DNA from: Armatimonadota bacterium
Lineage (GTDB): Bacteria; Armatimonadota; JAAZEB01
Assembly: GCA_012841485.1 (NCBI GenBank)
Contig: DUUU01000642.1
Coordinates: 1 to 11,130 of the forward strand
Direction: 5' to 3'
DNA length: 11,130 nt
The notes below the pieces were generated by a model. It was not told the origin of the DNA. It was given only the letters and a program-made list of their open reading frames with translations, and did not search any database. Shown one piece after another: positions 1-7,369 of this stretch (the first letter of the stretch is position 1; each line of letters opens with the position of its first letter). The position numbers were made by a program, and so were the translations under genes.

Positions 1-1093
1 CCGCCCGCCACACTTCCTTCAGATAGGGGCGCGCCAGCCAGAACACCAGAACGAAGACGCCGATGAATGCACCGAACGACTGCTCGGTGATGTAGGGGAA
101 GTCGGGCCGGCCATCGTTCCAGCCGTACCGGGCGGTGAGGATCTGCTGCGCCTTCCAGTACCAGAAGAAGAACCAGCAGGAGAAGGCCAGATCCACCGGA
201 AGCAGGAAGCCGATGCCGATCACGAACGGGAGAAACTGCAGCGGCGTCGCGCCCATCGCCCGCCACGGCCAGGCAGTGATGAACTGATTGAGCGAGTACT
301 GGCGCGTTGGCAGGCCCGGGATCGTTGGGATGTTCAGGTGAAGCGTGTTGATCAGGTCCACCATTCCGGCAAGGACCACCGCGATCCAGAAGGCCGGGCT
401 CTTGAAGAGCTTGAAGCCCTCATCCGTCATCCGCAGAGGAAGCTCGATAATCGGAAACGTGAGGCGCTCGCGCTCGGTCCACTGCTTGCGCAGGAGGACC
501 GAGAGACAGAGCATCGTGAAGAGCAGGATCAGGGAGAAGCCGGTCCACGCCAGCACCGGCTTCAGCCACCCCATGATGTAGGCCGCGCGATAGAACCCGC
601 TCCAGTGGTTCGTGCCGTTGAAGTAGTCGCGCAGAGCGTGGGTATCGGTCACGACCAACCACGGCGGCAGATCGGACGTGAACAGCTCGTGCCACCGCTT
701 CTCCGGGGCGAGCTCGGCAAACCACAACGGGTGGGCGATCACGGAGATGAGCACCTGGTACATATCGTGGCCCACCATCGCCGTGGCGAGCGATAGGAGA
801 ATGTAGATGGTGAGCAGCTCCCCCTGCGAAAAGCGGTAACGCGGCGCCCACCTGGCCAGCCCGGCGTTGATCGCCACGAGCACGGCTAGGCAGAAGATCA
901 CGTTGAAGAAGAGCGACACCGTGGTGGGGTGGCCGGCATACTGAATCACTTCCGAGTGGACGATCCAGAGGGAGTTGAGCGGCGTTAGCACGAAGGCGAT
1001 TGCGACCGCGCGCGGGGTCACCCCGCGGGGCTTCGTCGCAGGCACCGGCTTATCTAGCACGGGCCGGTCCGGCTTTCTCTCCGTCATCGCCAT
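1..1093 (-). CDS. DUF6785/DUF6784-type polytopic membrane protein, partial (N-terminal part)
   Basis: The frame is open from an ATG at 1093 to the window edge, giving 364 residues, so the C-terminus is missing. The start has an AGGAG about 10 nt upstream; a second in-frame ATG two codons later (MAMTERK) is less well spaced. A charged, proline-rich N-terminus of about 28 residues precedes repeated hydrophobic segments near residues 29-45, 57-80, 90-118, 180-201, 234-250, 287-313 and 341-354. Recognisable blocks are TPLNSLWIVHSEVIQY (36-52), HPTTVSLFFNVIF (55-67), LLRKQWTERERLTFPIIELP (200-219) and FVIGIGFLLPVDLAFSCWFF (290-309). From memory these match the DUF6785/DUF6784 family, whose members are around 600 residues and have no established function. 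It diverges from the secreted glycosidase-like gene at 1455. A transport or envelope role is only inferred from the topology. Confidence 0.85.
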   Translation of the reverse strand, partial: MAMTERKPDRPVLDKPVPATKPRGVTPRAVAIAFVLTPLNSLWIVHSEVIQYAGHPTTVSLFFNVIFCLAVLVAINAGLARWAPRYRFSQGELLTIYILLSLATAMVGHDMYQVLISVIAHPLWFAELAPEKRWHELFTSDLPPWLVVTDTHALRDYFNGTNHWSGFYRAAYIMGWLKPVLAWTGFSLILLFTMLCLSVLLRKQWTERERLTFPIIELPLRMTDEGFKLFKSPAFWIAVVLAGMVDLINTLHLNIPTIPGLPTRQYSLNQFITAWPWRAMGATPLQFLPFVIGIGFLLPVDLAFSCWFFFWYWKAQQILTARYGWNDGRPDFPYITEQSFGAFIGVFVLVFWLARPYLKEVWRA

Positions 1094-1454
1094 GGTGCGC
1101 GCACTCCTGACCTTCGCTGAAACGCTCGACGACCCACGCGCGGGATCCGGATGGGGATGGAACGGATTCTCTCTCGCCGTTCGTTCGTGATGCGCCCGGG
1201 TCCCTCCTGCCTCCCTGACGGGCGCTCGGCGGCAGGAGAAGCCGCTTTCGGGGCGAATGTTGGCCTCAAGTGCCCGTCATCCATCTGTTGTCCTACGCGG
1301 GCACTCCGGCGCGAACGCTCCCGTGGCGTTCCGGCCACAAGTGTCTGCGCGGGCCGGGCGCACTCCCAGATGCGGGTTCCGCGCCCGGGCAGGCCAGGCT
1401 TCCCAGGAGGGGCGGCCGGCGGTCCTTCTCATGCCCGACGATCAGGAGAGACCG
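1094..1454. other. Divergent intergenic region with an 8-bp inverted repeat
   Basis: This 361-bp stretch separates two divergent genes and must hold both promoters unless a start is misplaced. I found no convincing -35/-10 pair in either direction. It contains a perfect inverted repeat, AGTGCCCG at 1269-1276 and CGGGCACT at 1298-1305, separated by 21 nt. A short hairpin, GCGGC / GCCGC with a 7-nt loop, lies at 1229-1245. The shorter open frames here have no ribosome binding site or family resemblance, and I take them as chance frames in GC-rich DNA. A good Shine-Dalgarno for the downstream plus-strand gene, AGGAGAG, is at 1444-1450. Confidence 0.6.
1269..1305. promoter_or_regulatory. Inverted repeat between divergent genes, possible operator or RNA hairpin
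   Basis: The arms AGTGCCCG (1269-1276) and CGGGCACT (1298-1305) are perfectly complementary over 8 bp, with centres about two helical turns apart. They lie about 150 bp upstream of the plus-strand glycosidase-like gene and 176 bp upstream of the minus-strand membrane protein gene. The arrangement suits a dimeric repressor controlling both genes, or an RNA hairpin in a leader. There is no matching regulator in the window, so the role is inference only. Confidence 0.3.
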
Positions 1455-4400
1455 ATGAGAACTGCAACCTTCCTTGCCTTCGTTCTATTCATGCTGCCGG
1501 TGGCAGTGCTTGCCCAGGAGGGCGGGCCGGTCACCATCGGTGGGATTCGCTACGAGCGCGTGGATCCAGGCGAGCCGTTTCAGGAGCGCCCGGCACCAAA
1601 GCCGGACTGGCAGCCGGCGGCGCCCACTCGAGCCGAGCGCGCCGCCGGACTCCTCGCTTACGTCACATCAGACCCGGGCGACTACCGGCCGGATGGGGTG
1701 CCGCGTCCCGAGGAGCACGCGCGCGAGCTCTCCGCCTTCCTCACGCCGGGCGAGGATGAGCCGGTGTGGGTGGGCGCACGTGCCCTGGAAAGCCTGAAGG
1801 GGCTTGCGATCCGCGTCGATCTCGCCGGCGCCCCAGTGACGTGCGACGTGCGGCACATGCACTTCTGGCCGCAGCGCACCGGATGGCGCTCGCGCCAGTG
1901 GTACATCACCCCGGAGCTGTTGCTCCCCTGCGCTGATGGGCGCAAGATGGTGCCGACAACGCGCGGCCTTCTGGAGGAGCGGTCCTTCGACCTCGCCGCA
2001 GAAGAGACGGCGGCGTTCTGGCTGACGCTGAGCGCCCGCGCGGACGCCCGTCCTGGCGTCTATACCGCGCGCGTCACGCTGCAGGCCGCCGGCAAGCCCG
2101 CTCTGGAGCTGCCGTTGCACATCGAGGTGCTGCCCTTCCAGCTGCAGCGCCCCGAGGATCGCGCGTGGCTACTCTATGCTGACGCCGGGCGCTGGCGCAC
2201 GATGAGCGATTCCCAGGTGATGGCCGAACTGCGCGATTTCGCTCGCCATGGCATCACCGGCCTCGTGGAGGGCTCGCTCGGCACGGCGGATCTCTCCGGG
2301 CTGAAGGAGGGCCGGGTGGTCTTCGACGCATCGTCCTACAAGAAGCTCGCGGCCCAGTGCCTTGAGGCTGGCATTCCCGGACCGCACGTCTGCTCCATGG
2401 GCGGATGGCCGCAGCGCGTCCGTGATGCTCTGGGTCTGAAGGTGGACCTGGAGAAGGGAACCTGGCCGGAGGAGATCCGCGCGGGCGTCACTGCCGTCGC
2501 AAAAGCCGCCGTCGAGGCGACGAAGGATGCGCCGGCACCCTGGCTCTTCTACGGCAGAGACGAGCCGTCCGGCGACGATACGTACGCCATACAGGATTAC
2601 CAGTGCTGGCGCGCCGGCGGCGCCGAGACCTATGCCACCTTCTACCAGATCGGATTCCTGGAGAAGGCCTCCGAGTACCTCACCGCTCCCTGCTTCGTGT
2701 CGGGACTGGTGGCCAACGAGGAGACGGCCCGAAAAGCCCGTGAGGAGTGCGCGCGCACCGGCGCCGAGTTCTGGTGGTACGGCACCGGCTGCTACGTCAA
2801 CCCCTTCCCCCAGGAAGGCTATATGTTCCATAACCGCTACGGCGCCGGGCTTCTCTTCTGGAAGACGGGCGCGAAAGCGCAGGTCTCATGGACCTTCTGC
2901 CGCCCACACGAAGATGTTTTCAACGACTTCGACGGCGCGCGCGTGAACCACCGCGAACCCAAAGAACAGGCAACCGTCTATCCTCACTTCCTCAAGCCGG
3001 ACGACTGGAGCACCTATCAGGGCGCGATCCCGACCATCGCCTGGGAGGCGCTGCGGGAAGGCGTGGATGACTATCGTTATCTCCACACCCTCGCCCAGAC
3101 GATTGCCGAGGCGCGCGCGCATCGCGATGAGCGCGTTCGCGCCGCCGCCCGTGAGGCCCAGGAGATGCTCGACGCGCTCGTAAACGCCGTACCCTGGGCC
3201 AACCCGCTGGGAAAAGTGGCGTTTGAAACGCGGCGGATGCAGCAGGTGCGCCGGGCCGCCGCGGATCAGATCATCCGGCTGCGAACCGCCCTGACAGGCA
3301 AACCCGTGGCGAAGCGACGCCAGGATCTCTCCCAGGTCACGCTCGTGGTGCGCGCGACCGAAGGAGTGACCGCGCAAGCCGCGCCGGCCATCGCGGTGCT
3401 CCCAACAACGGTGCCACCGGTGATCGATGGCGACCTTTCCGATCCCTGCTGGACCGAGAGCGCCGTCGCGACCAACTTCTACCGGGCTAATGACGGCGGC
3501 AAGCCAGAGGTCGATACGGAGGCGCGGATCCTCTATGACGCGCGCGCCCTCTACGTCTCCTTTCGCTGCCCGGAGCCGGCGATGGCGAAGCTCAGGGCCG
3601 CCCGGCGTGGCCATGATACTCCAGAAGTATGGCTGGACGACGGCATCGAGTTCTTCGTGGCCGGGGGGCCGCGGGCGCCCTACGCTCATCTCATCGTGAA
3701 CACTAACGGCGCGGTGTATGACGAGCGCAACCAGGATCCCTCCTGGAACTCCTCTGCTGAGGTGCGCGTCCGCAAGGAGGCCAACGCCTACTGCGTCGAG
3801 ATCGCCCTTCCCTGGTCAGACCTGGAAAAGGCGGGGATCCGACGCTCGCCCGTGATGGCGGTCAACTTCTGCCGCAGCCGCTTTGCCGGCCCGGAAAAGG
3901 ACCGGCTCTCGGCGTGGTCCTGCACCTATGGCGGGTTCCACGTGCCGGATCGGTTTGGATGGGCGCTCGTGCAAGAGGGGAGCCTGGCGCTGCAATCGCT
4001 GACGCTCCCGCGGTTCTGGGGCAAGCAATCGGTAGAGGTCGTCCTGCGGAACCGAGGGGAAGCGCCCGCCGAGGCGCGCCTCGCCCTGGAGAATCAGGCG
4101 CGGAGCCTCCGACTGGCACCTGGGGCTTCCGGCACAGCGCGGTTCCCCCTCACTCTGCGCCAGCCAGGCTCATCCGAGTTGCGCCTCGCCTGGAGCACAT
4201 CCGAACGCCCTGCGAGCGAGATCACGCTCCCGATCACCGTTCCGGAGCCGGCGATCCTCCCGCGCGCCGGGGGCCTGGCATCGGCCGGCGAAACGCTGGA
4301 GCTACCGGTCGCCGTTCACCTCGCCGCCGGTGAGCGGAAGGGCTATCGGATCCGCATCGAGGCCGGACCCGAGGGGAGTGCGCGCCGCGTCGAGATTCCG

Positions 4401-4532
4401 GCGACACCTGGCGCGCAGAAGCGCGTGCGCCTGAAGACCCACGGCCCGATTCGCCTCCGCGCCTCTCTGGTGGATCGCGGCGGCGTGCCCGTTGGGGAGA
4501 GCGTGGAGCAGATGGTCGTCGTTCTCCCATGA
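1455..4532 (+). CDS. Secreted DUF4091/GH123-like glycoside hydrolase with CBM9-like domain
   Basis: This encodes about 1025 residues. I chose the ATG at 1455, not the open frame beginning at 1257, because AGGAGAG lies just upstream and the next residues form a signal peptide: MRTATF, a hydrophobic core, then VLA|QE, with cleavage expected after residue 20. Residues about 190-230 are a beta-sandwich edge typical of DUF4091 proteins (RPGVYTARVTLQ, then LPLHIEVLPF). A TIM-barrel-like region follows, with Asp369-Glu370 in YGRDEPSG. This could be the acidic pair used by GH123-type substrate-assisted hydrolases. The motif WEALREGVDDYRYL at 530-543 is a strong DUF4091 hallmark. Residues about 650-840 are a CBM9-like domain (VIDGDLSDPCW near 656; WLDDGIEFFV near 727). 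The last 185 residues look like Ig-type beta-sandwiches. GH123 enzymes act on N-acetylgalactosaminides; the substrate here is not known. It converges tail to tail with the hydrolase gene at 4567. Confidence 0.85.
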   Translation: MRTATFLAFVLFMLPVAVLAQEGGPVTIGGIRYERVDPGEPFQERPAPKPDWQPAAPTRAERAAGLLAYVTSDPGDYRPDGVPRPEEHARELSAFLTPGEDEPVWVGARALESLKGLAIRVDLAGAPVTCDVRHMHFWPQRTGWRSRQWYITPELLLPCADGRKMVPTTRGLLEERSFDLAAEETAAFWLTLSARADARPGVYTARVTLQAAGKPALELPLHIEVLPFQLQRPEDRAWLLYADAGRWRTMSDSQVMAELRDFARHGITGLVEGSLGTADLSGLKEGRVVFDASSYKKLAAQCLEAGIPGPHVCSMGGWPQRVRDALGLKVDLEKGTWPEEIRAGVTAVAKAAVEATKDAPAPWLFYGRDEPSGDDTYAIQDYQCWRAGGAETYATFYQIGFLEKASEYLTAPCFVSGLVANEETARKAREECARTGAEFWWYGTGCYVNPFPQEGYMFHNRYGAGLLFWKTGAKAQVSWTFCRPHEDVFNDFDGARVNHREPKEQATVYPHFLKPDDWSTYQGAIPTIAWEALREGVDDYRYLHTLAQTIAEARAHRDERVRAAAREAQEMLDALVNAVPWANPLGKVAFETRRMQQVRRAAADQIIRLRTALTGKPVAKRRQDLSQVTLVVRATEGVTAQAAPAIAVLPTTVPPVIDGDLSDPCWTESAVATNFYRANDGGKPEVDTEARILYDARALYVSFRCPEPAMAKLRAARRGHDTPEVWLDDGIEFFVAGGPRAPYAHLIVNTNGAVYDERNQDPSWNSSAEVRVRKEANAYCVEIALPWSDLEKAGIRRSPVMAVNFCRSRFAGPEKDRLSAWSCTYGGFHVPDRFGWALVQEGSLALQSLTLPRFWGKQSVEVVLRNRGEAPAEARLALENQARSLRLAPGASGTARFPLTLRQPGSSELRLAWSTSERPASEITLPITVPEPAILPRAGGLASAGETLELPVAVHLAAGERKGYRIRIEAGPEGSARRVEIPATPGAQKRVRLKTHGPIRLRASLVDRGGVPVGESVEQMVVVLP

Positions 4533-4566
4533 GCAGGACCGCGCGCTTCGCGGCCCGCGCTCGGGC

Positions 4567-5562
4567 TTAGCACGCCTCCAGGTGAACCGCGTCGCGTCCG
4601 GCGGCGCGGAGCTCGGGGAGCAGGTGGCCTTCGCCCGCGAAGGTCCACACCAGGCGGGGGTTGACGGCCTCGATGAAGGCAAGCAACTCCTCGCGGGAGG
4701 CATGGTCGCTCCAGGGGATGGCGGCATCGAAGTCGTCGGCCTCGTCGGACGCGGCCCACCCGGAGACGAGAGCGTAGGCGGGCCGGGGCACGCGGTCCGT
4801 CAGGTCATCATGCTCCAGGTAGGCGCGGGTCACGATCACGGCATCGGCATCTGGCCACTCTGCCTTGCGCAGGCGAGTGTAGCCGGAAACCGGGACCCCG
4901 TGGCGCTCGTAGAGGCGAATGAAGTGCCAGATCTTCGATTGGAGGGCCACGGTGAGGCCCGCCTCCCCGAGGGCGACGGCCATCTCCTGCGCTTTCCCGC
5001 AGTTGCTGGTGGTCACCAGGATGGGCGTTCTGTTCCGTGCCCGGCATCCGCGGCAGAACTCCAGCACGCGGGCGGCGCCCTCTTCTGAGTCCACGAACTC
5101 CTCATCCAAGGCGCCGAAGGTGTCCTCCACGATCAGATGATCGGCCGAAACCACCTGGGCCGGCGGGGTCGTCGCAGATCCGGAAGGGCGCACATCACCG
5201 GAGTAGAGCAGGGAGTCGCCCCCGCGCGCGATATACATCATGGCGGCGCCCAGAATGTGCCCGCTGGGGAGGAGGGTGGCCTGGATATCGCCATGCTGGA
5301 TGGCCCGGCCCAGGTGCAGCGGGCGGATGGGGGGCAGCGTCTCCTCAAACGGCTTCACATACGCCAGCATCGCGGCCGTCTCCGGCGTGCAGATGACCGC
5401 TTCGTGCGCGGCATAGTGGTCCGTATGTGCGTGGCTGATGAAGCCGCGCCGGCGGGGCTTGCTCGAATCGAGCCAGCAATCGAGCCCCGGCACGTAGAGG
5501 CCACCGTCGCGATACTCGCATAGACCCGTCGCGGCCGACTCAGACCGCTTCCGGCGTGCCAT
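4567..5562 (-). CDS. MBL-fold metallo-hydrolase, beta-CASP/exonuclease-like
   Basis: This encodes 331 residues from the ATG at 5562. A GGAAGGA element sits 8 nt upstream of this ATG; the alternative ATG at 5568 would be almost on top of it. The metallo-beta-lactamase metal motifs are present: H44-A-H46-T-D48-H49, H102 in PSGHILGA and D123 in YSGD. Further on are VEDTFG (145-150), PWSDHAS with His287 and TFAGEGH with His313, resembling beta-CASP motifs A to C of RNA/DNA processing nucleases. The size is close to that of ligase-associated DNA exonucleases, but no DNA ligase or DEXH helicase gene is adjacent. It follows hisS by 97 nt on the same strand, so co-transcription is likely. A cytosolic nucleic-acid hydrolase dependent on two metal ions is the best inference; substrate and polarity cannot be read from the sequence. 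Confidence 0.85.
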   Translation of the reverse strand: MARRKRSESAATGLCEYRDGGLYVPGLDCWLDSSKPRRRGFISHAHTDHYAAHEAVICTPETAAMLAYVKPFEETLPPIRPLHLGRAIQHGDIQATLLPSGHILGAAMMYIARGGDSLLYSGDVRPSGSATTPPAQVVSADHLIVEDTFGALDEEFVDSEEGAARVLEFCRGCRARNRTPILVTTSNCGKAQEMAVALGEAGLTVALQSKIWHFIRLYERHGVPVSGYTRLRKAEWPDADAVIVTRAYLEHDDLTDRVPRPAYALVSGWAASDEADDFDAAIPWSDHASREELLAFIEAVNPRLVWTFAGEGHLLPELRAAGRDAVHLEAC

Positions 5563-5659
5563 CGCCATCTTCCTTCCGAAATGTGCGCCACTCCCCGGCA
5601 CCGGGTAGGGCCGGCAGCATCCCCGGGCGCTGGCCGCTCCCCCTCCCACTCGCGGGCGG

Positions 5660-6982
5660 TTACCGGGCGGGATGGCCGCTGAGGCGCGCGACGGCCTCGC
5701 CGCGAGGCACCGAGTGCTGGCTGCCATCCGCCATGTTGCGCACGGTCACCTCGCCGCGGGCAATCTCATCCGGGCCGAGGAGCACCACCGTGGGGATGCC
5801 CTTGGCGTTGGCGTAGGAGAGGAACTTCTTGAAGCCGCCCTTCTCCATCAAGGGCACCTCGACGCACGTGCCCGCGCGGCGCAATTCCGTAGCCAGGCGG
5901 AGCGCCTCCGGCAGCGTGTCCGCGTCGAACGCCGCCACGAGCACCTGGGTAAGCGTCTTCATCCCTGGGAAGAGCTGGAGGGCCTCCATCACATCCACGA
6001 TCCGCTCCAGGCCAAGCGTGGATCCGACGGCGGGGATGTCGCGCCCGCTGAAGATGCCCACCAGATGGTCGTAGCGCCCGCCCCCGGTGATGCTCCCGAT
6101 GCGCGGCTCCTCGACGACGGTTTCGAAGATGGGGCCGGTATAGTAATCGAGGCCGCGGACCATGGAGAGATCGAAGCGGTAGCAGCGCTCACGCACGCCC
6201 AGGTCCGCCAGGTGCTCGCGGAGCTGCTCCAGCTCGGCAAGGCCCTCCTGGGCATCGGGGCTCTCTGCCAGCTCAACGCGCAGCCGGGCAAGGAGATCGC
6301 TCGTGTCCTCCTCGGGCACCAGCAGGCGGAAGAGACGCGCGACCACCTCCTCATCGAAGCCTTTCTCCAGCAACTCGGTGCGCACCCCCACCTCGCCGAT
6401 CTTGTCGAGCTTATCGACGCTGCGCAGGACGTTGGCCTCCTCGCCCTCGGGCACGCCGGCAAAGGTGGAGAGCCCCTTGAGCAGCTTTCGGTTGTTGATC
6501 CGCATCACGAACTGCGTGAAGCCGAGCGCAGTGAGCGAGTCGTGGAGGACGGCGAGCACTTCGGCATCGGCGAGCATGCTGGCGGAGCCAACGGTATCGA
6601 CATCGCATTGCCAGAACTCGCGATAGCGGCCCTTCTGAGGGCGCTCTGCCCGCCAGACAGGCGCGATCTGGTAGCGCTTGAACGGCTTGGGCAAATCCGG
6701 ATAGAGGGCGACGACACGCGCCAGGGGCACCGTCAGATCGTAGCGCAGGCCCACCTGCCGACCGCCACGGTCTTCAAATTTATAGATCAGCTTATCGGCT
6801 TCCTCGCCGTACTTGCCCTCCAGCGTCTCGGCATATTCGATGGCCGGAGTATCGAGCGGCTCGAAGCCATAGCGCTCGAAGACCGAGCGAAAGATACCGG
6901 TCACGTGGTGGCGCAGAATCATCCGGTCGGGCAAGAAATCGCGCATACCGCGCAGTACCTGGGGCGCATTCGCCATCTTCAT
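5660..6982 (-). CDS. hisS: Histidyl-tRNA synthetase
   Basis: This class II aminoacyl-tRNA synthetase charges tRNA(His) with histidine in the cytoplasm using ATP. From the ATG at 6982 the protein has 440 residues, a normal size for bacterial HisS. It opens with QVLRGMRDFLP (8-18), the usual HisS start. Motif 2 is at about 103-125 (RYQIAPVWRAERPQKGRYRE). The histidine loop MVRGLDYYTGPIFE is at 274-287, including catalytic Arg276. GGGRYDHL is at 300-307 and motif 3, STLGLERIVD, at 321-330. The anticodon-binding domain covers about 345-440. Other starts are a TTG at 7000 and an ATG at 6976; 6982 has GGA five bases upstream and keeps the conserved N-terminus. A canonical promoter lies about 70 bp upstream. 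The gene probably heads a two-gene operon with the hydrolase at 4567-5562. Confidence 0.97.
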   Translation of the reverse strand: MKMANAPQVLRGMRDFLPDRMILRHHVTGIFRSVFERYGFEPLDTPAIEYAETLEGKYGEEADKLIYKFEDRGGRQVGLRYDLTVPLARVVALYPDLPKPFKRYQIAPVWRAERPQKGRYREFWQCDVDTVGSASMLADAEVLAVLHDSLTALGFTQFVMRINNRKLLKGLSTFAGVPEGEEANVLRSVDKLDKIGEVGVRTELLEKGFDEEVVARLFRLLVPEEDTSDLLARLRVELAESPDAQEGLAELEQLREHLADLGVRERCYRFDLSMVRGLDYYTGPIFETVVEEPRIGSITGGGRYDHLVGIFSGRDIPAVGSTLGLERIVDVMEALQLFPGMKTLTQVLVAAFDADTLPEALRLATELRRAGTCVEVPLMEKGGFKKFLSYANAKGIPTVVLLGPDEIARGEVTVRNMADGSQHSVPRGEAVARLSGHPAR

Positions 6983-7051
6983 CAAGTTCCGAAGGTGCAA
7001 GAGGTAAGAGCCCCCTGCAACTCACGGCCTCCTCTCACGTTTCGTGCCGTC

Positions 7052-7080
7052 ATTGTAGCACCAGGCAGGGCTTCCGTCAA
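7052..7080 (-). promoter_or_regulatory. Sigma70-type promoter of hisS
   Basis: On the minus strand the -35 hexamer TTGACG (7080-7075) and the -10 hexamer TACAAT (7057-7052) are separated by exactly 17 nt. They match the consensus at 5 of 6 positions each. Transcription would start near 7045, leaving a leader of about 63 nt before the hisS start codon. This is the clearest promoter in the window. Confidence 0.8.
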
Positions 7081-7105
7081 ACGCCTGGAGGCAGGCGGCC
7101 GTTTG
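7078..7105. promoter_or_regulatory. Nested inverted repeat overlapping the hisS -35 box
   Basis: The outer arms CAAACG (7078-7083) and CGTTTG (7100-7105) enclose an inner CCTG (7084-7087) / CAGG (7092-7095). The left outer arm shares three bases with the -35 hexamer (7075-7080). A protein bound here would cover the promoter, so an operator is possible. It lies upstream of the predicted transcript start, so it should not act in the hisS leader RNA. Confidence 0.3.
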
Positions 7106-7117
7106 CCTAACCCCCAG

Positions 7118-7161
7118 CCCCTTCCCTACCCTCCGGCCCCACGCCGGCCACAGGGAAGGGG
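7118..7161. repeat. REP/MITE-like palindromic repeat
   Basis: The outer arms CCCCTTCCCT (7118-7127) and AGGGAAGGGG (7152-7161) are a perfect 10-bp inverted repeat. Inside is a second stem, CCGGC (7133-7137) / GCCGG (7143-7147), with a CCCAC loop. The flank TAACCCCCAGCCCCTTCCCT resembles a dispersed palindromic repeat that I recall from many GC-rich bacterial genomes, often near the 3' ends of genes. Only one copy is present in this window, so membership in a dispersed family is inferred from resemblance. Confidence 0.6.
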
Positions 7162-7184
7162 AGCGACCGCGTGGCGCTCTCGAA

Positions 7185-7201
7185 GGACGCCGAAGGCGTC
7201 C
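7185..7201. repeat. Short perfect hairpin GGACGCC-GAA-GGCGTCC
   Basis: This is a 7-bp perfect stem with a 3-nt loop. It is the third of three closely spaced hairpins after the URO-D-like stop codon. It has no T-tract on either side, so it is not a standard intrinsic terminator. Confidence 0.5.
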
Positions 7202-7207
7202 AACAAC

Positions 7208-7237
7208 ACAGCCCAGGTTCAGGAGACCCTGGGCTGT
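7208..7237 (-). terminator. Terminator-like hairpin downstream of the URO-D-like gene
   Basis: A perfect 10-bp stem, ACAGCCCAGG (7208-7217) with CCTGGGCTGT (7228-7237), encloses a 10-nt loop. On the minus strand it is followed by GTTGTTGG, which is only weakly T-rich. It lies about 130 bp after the URO-D-like stop and before the hisS promoter, where termination would be expected. The poor T-tract keeps confidence moderate. Confidence 0.45.
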
Positions 7238-7244
7238 ACTGTCA

Positions 7245-7259
7245 GACCGCTTCGCGGTC
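7245..7259. repeat. Short perfect hairpin GACCGC-TTC-GCGGTC
   Basis: This is a 6-bp perfect stem with a 3-nt loop, the first of the three successive hairpins met on the minus strand after the URO-D-like stop codon. It may contribute to transcript ends or RNA stability. Confidence 0.45.
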
Positions 7260-7369
7260 CTCGGGGAGAGCCACCCGAATGGCCATCTCCTCCTGGCTGG
7301 AGCACACACTCAGCGCGCCCACCCGGCCCCTCCGTGTCCGTCACCCTCATCCGTAGCAGGCGGGCCGGA

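Larger units (their letters stand above)
6983..7369. other. Hairpin-rich spacer between the URO-D-like gene and hisS
   Basis: This 387-bp spacer holds no supported gene. Reading the minus strand from the URO-D-like stop towards hisS it carries, in order: a 6-bp hairpin (GACCGC / GCGGTC, 7245-7259), a 10-bp hairpin (7208-7237), a 7-bp hairpin (GGACGCC / GGCGTCC, 7185-7201), a palindromic repeat (7118-7161), a nested inverted repeat (7078-7105) and the hisS promoter (7052-7080). The region from 7260 to 7369 shows nothing I can name. Confidence 0.7.

Noticed and set aside
1257..1454. Upstream extension of the secreted protein to 1257
   Set aside because: The extra 66 residues would bury the signal peptide, and the ATG at 1455 has a well-placed Shine-Dalgarno.
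2886..3689. Minus-strand open frame of 267 codons inside the glycosidase-like gene
   Set aside because: It is antisense to the DUF4091 and CBM9-like regions, with no ribosome site or family resemblance.
4533..4566. Possible bidirectional terminator between convergent genes
   Set aside because: Only 5-bp stems such as CCGCG / CGCGG are possible and there is no T-tract.
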